A stretch of 48,693 nucleotides of DNA. It comes from Sphingomonadales bacterium. GTDB taxonomy: Bacteria > Pseudomonadota > Alphaproteobacteria > Sphingomonadales > Sphingomonadaceae. The stretch is from NCBI GenBank assembly GCA_017309275.1, contig JAFKLT010000067.1:1-48693 (forward strand), in the 5' to 3' direction. The translations under genes and the position numbers were made by a program. Positions 15,262 through 23,484 of this stretch are shown in pieces (the stretch's first letter is position 1; each line of letters opens with the position of its first letter). Below the pieces are notes generated by a model that was not told the DNA's origin, searched no databases, and saw only the letters and a program-made list of their open reading frames with translations.

Positions 15262-17316
15262 TCAGAATCGGGCGCGCGCGCCGATCCACAGCGTGCGCGG
15301 CGTCGCGCGTTCGACGATACCCGACGACGAAATCGCGGCGGGGACCAACTCGTTCGTCAGGTTTTCGCCGCGCGCCTCGATACTGACGGCGTCGGAAAAG
15401 CGGTACGACACGCCGGCATCGAGCGTCAGGGCGTCGCCGAGCCGGAGCAGGCCCAGGTCATCCTCATTCTGCCGGCCGATATAGCGGAGCGTCGCAAAGC
15501 CTTCGAACGGGCCGCTCATGTCGCTGCGCAGCGACAGGCTGCCGCCATGTTTGGCGATCTGCGCCGGCCGCCGTCCGTCAAGCGCCGCAGCGACGCCCGC
15601 CGCATCGACCTTTGCATCGGTAAAGGCATAGGTCGCGCGCAGCCTGGCGATCCCCAGGTCCTGCTCGGCGCTGACCTCGATCCCCTTGCTGTCGATGGCG
15701 TCCAGATTCTGCCGCTGGTTCAGATTGGGCGCCAGCGTCACATTGGCGATGGCGTTGGAAAGATGGTTGGCGAAGAACGTCGCCGACAGCCTGGTATACC
15801 CATTGTCCCAATCGACCCCGATCTCGCCGCCCCACAGCCGTTCGGGCTCCAGCGCCTCGTTCGCGGTCGTCACCTCTGCCCCGACGCGGAACGGACGATA
15901 GAGCTCGTTGAGCGTCGGCAGGCGCCAGCCGCGATAGGCGGCGGCGCGCAGCGTCCAGTTATAGGATTGCCAGCGCACGCCCGCGCGTCCGCTGCCTTCC
16001 CAGCCCTGCCGTCCGGCAAAGCGCAGGTTGGTGATCGTCGACCCGCCGATATTGCGCTCCAGCCGATAGCCCTCGCCCAGCCGCCAATGATCCAGCCGGC
16101 CGCTCAGCGTGAACAACAGGCCGTCGCCGGTTTCGTCCGAGGTCCATTCGGCGAACGCGCCCACGGTGTCGCTGCTGCCGCCCGCGATGCGATGGCGCCC
16201 CGGCACGACGCCGGCGAAGAAGAAATCCTCTTCGGTGCGCCCCGTCGTCCGCCGCCAGTCCGCCCCGATGCGAAGCGGATTGGCAAAGCCGATCCCCGGC
16301 CGCACTTCGACGCGCGCGCCAAGGCCGGTCGCCGGAACGCGCTGGAACAATGCGGGGACGACGCTGTTCCGCCCCGCCGCCACGCTGGCGAAACCGCTCT
16401 CCAGCTCGCGAAGCTGGACATAGGCGAGCGCCAGCCACTGCGTTTCGGCATAGGGATTGTGCAGAAAGCGAAAGCTGGCATCGACACCGCCCAGCTTGCT
16501 GTCGGTAAAGTCGGTGCCGCGGTCGCGCCGGTCCGAAAAGCCGCGCAGGCTGGCCTCGATCTGATTGTCGTCGCCGGCGTCGAACCGCAGGCGCAGGCCC
16601 AGCCCGCCCTGCTCATAGGCTGCGGGCCGATCGACGCTTCCGCGCTGCGCCCGCGCGATCGGCGTAAAGCCGTCGCCGCGGCTGTAGCGGCCGTCGATCG
16701 CGACGCGGCCGCCGTCTCCCAGCGCCGTCCCCGCCGACGCCGACGCGTCCCAGCTATTGCGGCTGCCATAGGCCAGGCTGGCGATCGCGCCGCTCGTCAT
16801 GTCCGAATGCAGGCTGATCGTCCCGCCCAGCGCGCCGGGGCCGTCGACCCCGCTGCCGCCGCCGCGGATCACGAAAATCCCGCCCAGATGGATCGCGTCA
16901 TAGGCGCTCCACGCAACCCAGCCGCCGAACGGGTCGGCCTGGGGCACGCCGTCGAGCGTCACCAGGGCGCGGCTCGACGCATTGCCGCCGAGCCCGCGCA
17001 GCGTCACCCCCTGGCTGGTCGGATGCGCCGAGCGCCCGTCGGAACGGCGAAACTGCACCAGCCCCGCCTCGTCGCGCAGGCGATTCTCGACGCGGTTGCC
17101 CAGCCCCTGATCGACGTCGGTTATCAGCGTCCGGCCCAACGTCTTGTCGGCGTCCGCCAGCCGGAGCAGGCCGCTGCCGTTGACGACGATATCTTCCTTG
17201 GGAAGCGGAACGATATGGACGCAGCAATAGGCGTCTTCGTCGGCCGGCTCCTCGGTCTGCGCCATCGCCGCCGCCGGCAGCGCCAGCGCGGTCGCCCCTG
17301 CCAGCAGCCGGATCAC
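15262..17316 (-). CDS. TonB-dependent outer-membrane receptor
   Basis: This 684-residue protein has a signal peptide (VIRLLAGATALALPAAAMAQ). A plug domain follows (EDIVVNGSGLLR, GVTLRGLGGNASSRALVTLDGVPQADPFGGW, FVIRGGGSGVDGPGALGGTI), then a beta-barrel ending in the aromatic residue of GARARF. The GTG start at 17316 overlaps the maiA stop (GTGA) and gives a clean signal peptide; the open frame to 17370 is probably not used. Such receptors import siderophores, vitamin B12, sugars or other compounds with TonB energy, and the substrate here is unknown. A Cys-Cys pair (DAYCCVHIV) sits just after the signal peptide, in the region before the plug. Confidence 0.92.
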   Translation of the reverse strand: MIRLLAGATALALPAAAMAQTEEPADEDAYCCVHIVPLPKEDIVVNGSGLLRLADADKTLGRTLITDVDQGLGNRVENRLRDEAGLVQFRRSDGRSAHPTSQGVTLRGLGGNASSRALVTLDGVPQADPFGGWVAWSAYDAIHLGGIFVIRGGGSGVDGPGALGGTISLHSDMTSGAIASLAYGSRNSWDASASAGTALGDGGRVAIDGRYSRGDGFTPIARAQRGSVDRPAAYEQGGLGLRLRFDAGDDNQIEASLRGFSDRRDRGTDFTDSKLGGVDASFRFLHNPYAETQWLALAYVQLRELESGFASVAAGRNSVVPALFQRVPATGLGARVEVRPGIGFANPLRIGADWRRTTGRTEEDFFFAGVVPGRHRIAGGSSDTVGAFAEWTSDETGDGLLFTLSGRLDHWRLGEGYRLERNIGGSTITNLRFAGRQGWEGSGRAGVRWQSYNWTLRAAAYRGWRLPTLNELYRPFRVGAEVTTANEALEPERLWGGEIGVDWDNGYTRLSATFFANHLSNAIANVTLAPNLNQRQNLDAIDSKGIEVSAEQDLGIARLRATYAFTDAKVDAAGVAAALDGRRPAQIAKHGGSLSLRSDMSGPFEGFATLRYIGRQNEDDLGLLRLGDALTLDAGVSYRFSDAVSIEARGENLTNELVPAAISSSGIVERATPRTLWIGARARF

Positions 17317-17945
17317 CCAGCCTTGACCGCGTCGGGATGCGCGCGCTGGAATGCGTCCAGTTCCATGCATGCGGCGTCGATGGCGACCAGCCGCGGATAG
17401 GTGTCGAGCGGCACCTCGAAACGCCGGGCATTATACATCTGCGGAACAAGACAGCAGTCCGCGATCCCCGGCGCGTCGCCGCCAAGATAGGTCCCCTCGC
17501 CCGCCATCGCCTCCAGCGCGTCAAAGCCCTGCAATATCCATTCGTGGATCCAGCGATCCTTGGTAATCTCGTTGAGCCCGAGGTCCTTGGTCAGATATTT
17601 GAGGACGCGCAGATTATTGAGCGGATGAATGTCGCTGGCGACGACCTGCGCCTGTGCGATCGCGACCGCGCGCGGCATCGGATCGTCGGGTATCAGGCGC
17701 GGTTCGGGATAGGCGCGGTCGAGCCAGTCGATGATCGCCAGGCTCTGGATGATCGTCTCGCCATCGGCGACCAGCATCGGCACGAAGCCCTGCGCATTCT
17801 GTTCCAGATAGGCGTCGCTGCGCTGTTCGCCCGCGATCAGGCTGATCTCGACGCGCTCATAATCGAGGCCCTTGAGGTTCAGCGCGATGCGCACGCGATA
17901 GCTGGCCGACGAGCGGAAATAATCGTGAAGGACGAGCGTTGCCAT
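17313..17945 (-). CDS. maiA: Maleylacetoacetate isomerase (zeta-class glutathione transferase)
   Basis: This 210-residue protein starts MATLVLHDYFRSSASYRVRIAL. The SSxSYRVRIAL motif with the catalytic serines is diagnostic for zeta-class GSTs. The C-terminal helical domain contains LVPQMYNARRF, also conserved in MaiA. It isomerises maleylacetoacetate to fumarylacetoacetate in tyrosine/homogentisate breakdown. No other homogentisate genes are in the window. It sits between a diheme cytochrome gene (7-bp gap) and a TonB receptor gene (4-bp overlap). The start at 17945 avoids overlap with the cytochrome gene. Confidence 0.92.
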   Translation of the reverse strand: MATLVLHDYFRSSASYRVRIALNLKGLDYERVEISLIAGEQRSDAYLEQNAQGFVPMLVADGETIIQSLAIIDWLDRAYPEPRLIPDDPMPRAVAIAQAQVVASDIHPLNNLRVLKYLTKDLGLNEITKDRWIHEWILQGFDALEAMAGEGTYLGGDAPGIADCCLVPQMYNARRFEVPLDTYPRLVAIDAACMELDAFQRAHPDAVKAG

Positions 17946-17952
17946 GCGCCGC

Positions 17953-18978
17953 CTAATGCGCGTCTTTCGGCATCTCGGCAATCCATTGCCGCAACAGCGC
18001 CGCGCCTTCGCTGTGCACCGTCGATCGACCGACCTCGGGCATCGCGATACCGGGATCCAGGCTTTCGAGGCGATAGATCAGGAAGCTATGATCCGGATCG
18101 CCCGGCGCGATCGCGAAATCCATGCCTCCGCTACCGCGACCCGCCGCGGTCGGGCGCTTGCCGATGCCGTAATTGACGTTGACCGGATCGGTCCAGCGCA
18201 GGAACAGCCCGCTGTTCGACGCGCTGCCCTCCGGATTGTGGCAGTGCGAACAATTGACCGCCAGATAGGCGCGCGCGCGGTCTGCGACGCTGCCGCTCTT
18301 CGGATCGTTCCAACGCGGCATCGGCGCGATGCGATTGGCGGGCCAAGTGAAGAAGCGCGAAAAATCGGACCGACCACGCGATGCGGCAAAGTCCATGTTC
18401 CCCGCCTTGGGGCCGATCGGCACGATCTCTCCCTTCAGGCTGTGGCATTCCTTGCACTGATTCTTGTTCGGCACCGCATAGTTGATGCTGTGCGACGCGC
18501 CGTCGGGGCTCTTGAAAGTTACCGGGACGCGGCGCCCGGCGATCGCCAGCGAAGCGTCCTTGCCGTCGGCATCCCAGATATAGGGCAGCGCGACCCAGCC
18601 GCTCGCGCGGCGGATCAGCAGGCGCGTCTCGACCGGACGGCCGCCGTTCCAGTCCGGCCAGCCAAAGCTTTTGACGATCACGGTGCCGACCGGAAAGGAC
18701 GGGTTGCCGTCGCGCATGATCGGCGCGCTTTCGCCGGGCGGCATCCAGATCGCGCGATGCTTTTCGGCATAGTCGCTGAACAGCGGAGTGTTGAGATCAT
18801 AGGGCAGCAGCGCGGGCAGCGGCTCGCTGGTGCCCGGGCGAAACAGCCCGAAGGCGGACAGCTTCGCCGGCATCGTCGCGCCGTCGATCACCGCCTGATC
18901 GGGCAGTGGTTCGGACACCGCGGACGCGCCGCTCGCGCACAGGAGCGCCGCGGCCAGGGCTGCGGCAAGGCGCTTCAC
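17953..18978 (-). CDS. SO2930-family diheme c-type cytochrome
   Basis: This 341-residue exported protein has a signal peptide (KRLAAALAAALLCASGASA) and two haem c motifs: CKECH (residues 175-179) and CSHCH (243-247). The sequence LNTPLFSDYAEKHRAIWMPPG and the length match the conserved family named after Shewanella SO_2930. That family is usually encoded beside a parallel beta-helix protein, as here. It probably carries out periplasmic electron transfer, but its reaction is not established. The GTG start at 18978 overlaps the stop of the beta-helix gene (GTGA). Confidence 0.88.
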   Translation of the reverse strand: MKRLAAALAAALLCASGASAVSEPLPDQAVIDGATMPAKLSAFGLFRPGTSEPLPALLPYDLNTPLFSDYAEKHRAIWMPPGESAPIMRDGNPSFPVGTVIVKSFGWPDWNGGRPVETRLLIRRASGWVALPYIWDADGKDASLAIAGRRVPVTFKSPDGASHSINYAVPNKNQCKECHSLKGEIVPIGPKAGNMDFAASRGRSDFSRFFTWPANRIAPMPRWNDPKSGSVADRARAYLAVNCSHCHNPEGSASNSGLFLRWTDPVNVNYGIGKRPTAAGRGSGGMDFAIAPGDPDHSFLIYRLESLDPGIAMPEVGRSTVHSEGAALLRQWIAEMPKDAH

Positions 18979-20186
18979 TTGACCTTGGCCTCCATGCTTT
19001 CGGGCAGCTTGATCTCGGGCAACCGCGCGGGCGGCGTGCCCTTCAGGTTCGCCGGCTGGGGCTTTGCCTCGCTGCGCGGGGTCTTGATGTCGGGCAGGCC
19101 CAGCGACAGCACGCCGACGTCGTCGAGCACGACCGCATCGCCCGCGCCGTCCCACAGCACCGGCGGCAACGACCCGCCCAGCGCCGCGGCGATCTGGTCC
19201 GCGCCGTCGAACGCGGGGGCATAGCCCGCCTTGCCATGCTGGTTGCCGCGCACGACGATCTGTTTCGGCAACGGCTGATAGTTGGGATCCTTGTGGTCAT
19301 AGCGATAGCCGACGATCATCACATTGGCGGTGCCGTTCAGATCGAACACATTGTCGAATATCTCGACATTGCGGTTTGCCATCACCAGCACGCCGGTGCC
19401 CGTCGGCACGCTCGCGACGATATTGCCCTTCGGCGCGAAATTGGGCGTGCTGTTGTCGTTCACGACATTTTCGAAGACGCGCACATTGTGCCCGCCCTGC
19501 TGCGGCAGGCTCGGCAGGTCGAACACCAGGATGCCGCCGGTGTTGCGCGTCGCGATATTGTCGTGGACGTCGGCGTCGAAGCTGTTCTCGATCTCGATCC
19601 CCGCGACATTTTCCTGCGCGATCGAATCGCGGACGACGATATTCTTCGACTGACCGACATAGATGCCCGCATCGGAGGCGCCGCGCACGAACACGCTGTC
19701 GATCAGAACGTCGGTGCTTTCGACCGGATAGACGCCATAGGCGCCGTTGGTCGCTTTCGGGCCCGCGGTCCATTCGACGCGCAGCCGGTAATAGACGATG
19801 CGGTCGGCGCCCTTCGACTTGATTCCGTCGCCCTTGGTATTGAGGACTGCGAAGCCGGTCAGGAAGACGTCGTCGGAGGTGACGAGCAAGCCTTCGCCCG
19901 CGCCCTGCTGGCCCGAAAAGTCCAGGATCGATCCGCCCTCGCCCGCCCCCGCGCCGCGCACGGTGACATTGTTCACGTCGAGCGACAGGCCGTCGGTCAG
20001 CTTCCATGTCCCGGCGCCGAGTTCGACGGTATCGCCCGGCTCGGCCAGAATCAGCGCTTCTTGCAGCTTTTCATTGGCGTCGGGCGTTCCCGCACTGACG
20101 CTGATCGTCTTTGCGCTCGCGGGATTGGCAGCAATCGCTGCGAGAATGCAAAGCGTCGCCGCGTGGCGAAGGCCGTGGAATCGCAT
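18975..20186 (-). CDS. Secreted parallel beta-helix repeat protein, partner of SO2930-family cytochrome
   Basis: This 403-residue protein starts with MRFHGLRHAATLCILAAIAA and a signal peptide ending ASA. Successive right-handed beta-helix coils follow, with repeated Asn/Asp/Gly turns (NNVTVRGAG, SDDVFLTGFAV, SKNIVVRDSIAQENVAGIEIEN, NTGGILVFDLP, NRNVEIFDNVFDLNGTANV). The fold is shared with pectate lyases and polysaccharide-binding or -degrading proteins. The C-terminus is Pro/Lys-rich. The ATG at 20186 follows GGGAG; ATG codons further upstream have no such site. The gene heads a minus-strand run that continues through the cytochrome, maiA and the TonB receptor. The enzymatic activity is unknown. 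Confidence 0.88.
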   Translation of the reverse strand: MRFHGLRHAATLCILAAIAANPASAKTISVSAGTPDANEKLQEALILAEPGDTVELGAGTWKLTDGLSLDVNNVTVRGAGAGEGGSILDFSGQQGAGEGLLVTSDDVFLTGFAVLNTKGDGIKSKGADRIVYYRLRVEWTAGPKATNGAYGVYPVESTDVLIDSVFVRGASDAGIYVGQSKNIVVRDSIAQENVAGIEIENSFDADVHDNIATRNTGGILVFDLPSLPQQGGHNVRVFENVVNDNSTPNFAPKGNIVASVPTGTGVLVMANRNVEIFDNVFDLNGTANVMIVGYRYDHKDPNYQPLPKQIVVRGNQHGKAGYAPAFDGADQIAAALGGSLPPVLWDGAGDAVVLDDVGVLSLGLPDIKTPRSEAKPQPANLKGTPPARLPEIKLPESMEAKVK

Positions 20187-20287
20187 ATGTCTCTCCCTTG
20201 TTTTCATGAGACCATGCGGCAAGACTTGACGGATGCCAAGCGGGTTGCTGACATGCGTGTAGCTAATAAAACTGGGGAGTGGTCGCA

Positions 20288-20701
20288 GTGATTTACAGAA
20301 TGGGTATGGCGCTTGCCGCCTTCGTCGCCGTCCCGTCGATGGCCACCACGCCGTCGGCGCTGACCGGACGATGGAAGACCGACGACGGCAAGGGAATCGT
20401 CGCGATGGCGCCCTGCGGTGCCAAGATGTGCGGCAAGATCGAGCGCCTGCTGATCAAGCAGCCCGCGGGCGGCCAGCTCGACGAGCGCAATCCCGACAAG
20501 CAGAAGCGCGGGCGGCAGGTGACCGGCCTGCAGATCTATTGGGACCTCGCCCCCACCAGCGACGGCTGGAAGGGTCAGGGCTATAGCCCCGAGGATGGCC
20601 GCTATTACACCGCCCACCTGCGCGTGAACGGCAACAAGCTGACCATGAAGGGTTGCGTCGCGGTGTTTTGCCGCACGGTGACCTGGACGCGGATGGCCTG
20701 A
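20288..20701 (+). CDS. DUF2147 family secreted protein
   Basis: This 137-residue protein has an N-terminal hydrophobic signal (YRMGMALAAFVAVPSMA) and the DUF2147 pattern: LTGRWKTDDGKGIVAMAPCGAKMCGKI near the start and GKGYSPEDGRYY-like residues (GQGYSPEDGRYYTAHL) later. It has four cysteines, arranged to allow two disulfides in the periplasm. Family function is unknown. The GTG at 20288 is taken as start because GGGGAG lies 8 bases upstream; the in-frame GTG at 20279 overlaps that site. It is transcribed divergently from the beta-helix gene. Confidence 0.83.
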   Translation: MIYRMGMALAAFVAVPSMATTPSALTGRWKTDDGKGIVAMAPCGAKMCGKIERLLIKQPAGGQLDERNPDKQKRGRQVTGLQIYWDLAPTSDGWKGQGYSPEDGRYYTAHLRVNGNKLTMKGCVAVFCRTVTWTRMA

Positions 20702-20711
20702 TCTTCAGCGG

Positions 20712-20740
20712 CGCGCCCAGCCCCTAAGGCTCAGGGCGCG
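20712..20740. terminator. Hairpin between convergent DUF2147 and racemase-like genes
   Basis: CGCGCCC (20712-20718) and AGCC (20719-20722) pair with GGCT (20728-20731) and GGGCGCG (20734-20740). The stem is 11 bp with a 2-base bulge and a 5-base loop. It lies between two convergent genes and covers the stop codon of the racemase-like gene. It could end transcription in both directions. There is no T-tract, so the call is tentative. Confidence 0.4.
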
Positions 20741-21429
20741 TCGCCGAGAATCCAGTCGACGCCCGCCGCGACGTGGATGCGCGTCGTGTCATAGATCGGC
20801 AGCACATTGGCGTCGGGATCGACGATCATGACAAGTTCGGTGCATGCCAGCACCAGCGCCTGGACATCCTGCTTCGCGATGTCGGTGATGAAGGTCCGCA
20901 TCTGGCGGCGCGCATCTTCGGTCGCCTTGCCCTGCATCAACTGGTCATAGATGATGTTGTCGATCGCCTCGGCCCGGCCGGCGTCATAGGGCGCGAGCGT
21001 CAGGCCGTGGCGAACCAGCCGCTGGCGAAACCAGGGCTCGGTCATCACGTTGCGCGTGCCGATCACCGCAGCCGACTTGACCCTGTCGGCCTTCATCTTC
21101 TCGCCCGTCTCGTCGACGATGTGGAGCAGCGGGATGGAGATTGCGGCGGCGACATCCTCGGCCACCTTGTGCATCGAATTGGCTGCGATCATCAGCGCGG
21201 TGGCGCCGGCATCCTCCAGCCGCTTGGAAGAGGCGATCAGCACATCCTTCGCATGCGTCCATTGCTCGGGGGTCGAGATACGCGACAATTCGCAATAGTT
21301 CAGGCTCTCCAGCACGATGGGTGCCGAGCAGGAGGTTCCGATGCGCTTTTGCACGCCCTTGTTGAGGTGCCGGTAATAAAGCTCGGTCGACGCCCAGCTC
21401 ATTCCCCCGATCAGACCGATTTTGCGCAA
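20731..21429 (-). CDS. Aspartate/glutamate racemase family protein with altered first catalytic position
   Basis: This 232-residue protein has the Asp/Glu racemase fold (IGLIGGMSWASTELYYRHLN, LLHIVDETGEKM, AVIGTRNVMT). The second catalytic cysteine is present in LACTEL (Cys196). The first site, normally CNT (or TNT in the L-specific E. coli enzyme), reads AANSMHK here, so the Cys is replaced by Ala83. Racemisation needs acid/base residues on both faces, so this protein may not be a normal racemase; related family members act as lyases or isomerases. GGAGGAT precedes the start at 21429. Confidence 0.85.
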   Translation of the reverse strand: MRKIGLIGGMSWASTELYYRHLNKGVQKRIGTSCSAPIVLESLNYCELSRISTPEQWTHAKDVLIASSKRLEDAGATALMIAANSMHKVAEDVAAAISIPLLHIVDETGEKMKADRVKSAAVIGTRNVMTEPWFRQRLVRHGLTLAPYDAGRAEAIDNIIYDQLMQGKATEDARRQMRTFITDIAKQDVQALVLACTELVMIVDPDANVLPIYDTTRIHVAAGVDWILGDAP

Positions 21430-21451
21430 AATAATCCTCCGAAATACAACA

Positions 21452-21477
21452 GGACCGGGCCTCGCCGGACCCGGTCC
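21452..21477. other. Perfect 8-bp stem-loop upstream of the racemase-like gene
   Basis: GGACCGGG (21452-21459) pairs with CCCGGTCC (21470-21477) around a 10-base loop. It lies between the pntB terminator and the racemase-like start. No T-tract follows on either strand. It may back up the pntB terminator or protect an mRNA end. Confidence 0.4.
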
Positions 21478-21489
21478 CGATATTGGCTA

Positions 21490-21530
21490 GAAAAACCGGC
21501 GCCGGGGGGCAAGCTCCGAAGCCGGGTTTT
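21490..21530 (-). terminator. Rho-independent terminator after pntB
   Basis: On the minus strand, AAAACCCGGC (21530-21521) pairs, with one mismatch, with GCCGGTTTTT (21500-21491) around an 18-20-base loop that contains further G/C. The 3' arm ends in TTTTT. It begins about 12 bases after the pntB stop codon, a typical position for an intrinsic terminator. Confidence 0.6.
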
Positions 21531-21541
21531 GCGACGGGGCG

Positions 21542-22996
21542 TCAGTGCCCGCCGCCGTTCAGCGCCTTGACGATATCGTCGGCCATCTTCTTCGCATCGC
21601 CGAGCAGCATCATCGTCTGGTCCATGTAAAAGACGTCGTTGTCGACGCCGGCATAGCCGACCCCGCCCATCGAACGCTTCACGAACAGCACCGTCTTCGC
21701 CTTTTCGACGTCGAGGACGGGCATGCCATAGATCGGCGACGACTTGTCGGTCTTCGCCGCGGGGTTGGTCACATCGTTCGCGCCGATGACGAAAGCGACG
21801 TCGCACTGGGCGAACTCGTTGTTGATGTCCTCCAGCTCGAACACCTCGTCATAGGGGACGTTCGCTTCGGCCAGCAGCACGTTCATGTGGCCGGGCATGC
21901 GGCCCGCGACCGGGTGGATCGCATATTTGACGTTGACGCCTTCCTTCTTCAGCACGTCGCCCATTTCGCGAAGCGCGTGCTGCGCCTGCGCGACCGCCAT
22001 GCCGTATCCGGGAACGATGATCACATTCTCGGCCTGGCTCATCAGGAAGGCCGCATCGTCGGCGCTGCCGGGTTTCCAGGGGCGCTGTTCCTTCGAACCG
22101 CCCGCACCGCCAGCCGAATCGTCGGCGCCGAAGCCGCCCGCGATCACGCTGATGAAGCTGCGATTCATCGCGCGGCACATGATGTACGAAAGGATCGCAC
22201 CCGACGAGCCGACAAGCGCGCCGGTGATGATCATCGCGGTGTTGCCCAGCGTAAAGCCCATCGCCGCTGCGGCCCAGCCCGAATAGCTGTTCAGCATCGA
22301 TACGACGACGGGCATGTCGGCGCCGCCGATCGGGATGATCAGCAGGAAACCGATCAGGAAGCTCAGCGCCGTGATCGTCCAGAACACCCAGGGCGACTGG
22401 TCGGTCAGGAAGTAAGCGACGAGGCCGATGATCGCGGCGAGCGTGCCCAGATTGATGATGTGCCGTCCGGGCAACATGATCGGCGAGCCCGACATGTTTC
22501 CGTTCAGCTTCAGGAAGGCGATGACCGAGCCCGAGAAGGTGATCGCGCCGATCGCGATGCCCAGGCCCATTTCGACGCGCGAAACCGCGAAAATCTGGCC
22601 GGCTGCATCGGCGATGTGGAACGCCGACGGGTTGAGATAGGCGGCGGCGGCCACCGCGACCGCAGCGAGACCGACGAGGCTGTGGAAGGCCGCGACGAGC
22701 TGCGGCATCGCGGTCATCGCAATGCGGCGCGCCATGACGATACCGATGACCGCGCCGATGCCTATCGCGCCCAGCACTTCGGCGATCGCGATCGTGTCGA
22801 GCGCGCCGTCGCCGGTGCGCGGAACGTGCGTAAGCAGCGTGGTGACCACGGCGATGGTCATGCCCGCGATACCGAACCGGTTGCCGCGCCGCGACGACGC
22901 CGGGCTCGACAGGCCGCGCAACGCCATGATGAAGAGGATACCAGAGGCCAGATAGGCCAGCGCCACCCAAGGATTGATCGGTGCTACTTCGTGCAT
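21542..22996 (-). CDS. pntB: NAD(P)+ transhydrogenase, beta subunit
   Basis: This 484-residue membrane protein starts MHEVAPINPWVALAYLASG. It has about nine transmembrane segments, then a soluble NADP(H)-binding domain III with VIIVPGYGMAVAQAQHALREM, the characteristic glycine-rich GYGMAVAQAQ motif, and the RSMGVGYAG-like segment (KRSMGGVGYAGVDN). It couples hydride transfer between NADH and NADP+ to proton movement. The ATG at 22996 follows GGGGGA; the frame is open further upstream to 23026. It lies 59 bp downstream of pntAB and ends at a terminator. Confidence 0.96.
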   Translation of the reverse strand: MHEVAPINPWVALAYLASGILFIMALRGLSSPASSRRGNRFGIAGMTIAVVTTLLTHVPRTGDGALDTIAIAEVLGAIGIGAVIGIVMARRIAMTAMPQLVAAFHSLVGLAAVAVAAAAYLNPSAFHIADAAGQIFAVSRVEMGLGIAIGAITFSGSVIAFLKLNGNMSGSPIMLPGRHIINLGTLAAIIGLVAYFLTDQSPWVFWTITALSFLIGFLLIIPIGGADMPVVVSMLNSYSGWAAAAMGFTLGNTAMIITGALVGSSGAILSYIMCRAMNRSFISVIAGGFGADDSAGGAGGSKEQRPWKPGSADDAAFLMSQAENVIIVPGYGMAVAQAQHALREMGDVLKKEGVNVKYAIHPVAGRMPGHMNVLLAEANVPYDEVFELEDINNEFAQCDVAFVIGANDVTNPAAKTDKSSPIYGMPVLDVEKAKTVLFVKRSMGGVGYAGVDNDVFYMDQTMMLLGDAKKMADDIVKALNGGGH

Positions 22997-23055
22997 GCTA
23001 ATTCCCCCGTCGGGCCGTCCGTCCACGGCCCGTCAAATCCATGGAAAGCGGCGCC

Positions 23056-23337
23056 TTAGCGCTCTTTCTTCTTGTACATGGCGAGCATCCGTTCGGTGAC
23101 CGCAAAGCCGCCGAAGATGTTGATGCTGGCCATCACCACGGCAGCGAGGCCCAGCCATTTCGACAGCGGCGACCCTGCGGCGGCGCTGGCGATCAGCGCC
23201 CCGACGATGATGACCGAGGAAATGGCGTTGGTAACGCTCATCAGCGGCGTGTGCAGCGCCGGCGTAACCGACCAGACGACGAAATAGCCGACGAAACAGG
23301 CCAGAAGGAAAATCGAGAAAATCGAAATAAAGTCCAC
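23056..23337 (-). CDS. pntAB: NAD(P) transhydrogenase subunit alpha part 2 (membrane part)
   Basis: This 93-residue protein has three hydrophobic segments (FISIFSIFLLACFVGYFVVW, SVIIVGALIASAAAG, AAVVMASINIFGGFAV) and the TPALHTPLMSVTNAISSVIIVG signature of the transhydrogenase alpha membrane domain. In this group the alpha subunit is split into a soluble PntAA and this small PntAB. The GTG at 23337 is favoured by GGGGAG 6 bases upstream; an ATG at 23370 in the same frame would begin before that site. It precedes pntB. Confidence 0.93.
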   Translation of the reverse strand: MDFISIFSIFLLACFVGYFVVWSVTPALHTPLMSVTNAISSVIIVGALIASAAAGSPLSKWLGLAAVVMASINIFGGFAVTERMLAMYKKKER

Positions 23338-23421
23338 GGTCGGCTCCCCTGCTGATTCCGCTTGGCGCACCTATTGCCGTGCACAAGGGGGCGTGTCGAC
23401 TCCAAAGCTGTCAAATGAGGC

Positions 23422-23455
23422 GGCGCGGACCCTCGTGGAGCGAGAAATCCGCGCC
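23422..23455. terminator. Strong hairpin after the fasciclin gene
   Basis: GGCGCGGA (23422-23429) pairs perfectly with TCCGCGCC (23448-23455), and the loop contains a further 4-bp CTCG/CGAG stem. It lies in the 147-bp gap between the fasciclin gene and pntAB. On the minus strand only a short weak T-rich stretch follows (CATTTG). It suggests at least partial termination, so pntAB-pntB may have a separate promoter. Confidence 0.45.
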
Positions 23456-23484
23456 TTCAGCGTAACTAAATTGCGTGCGGCGCG

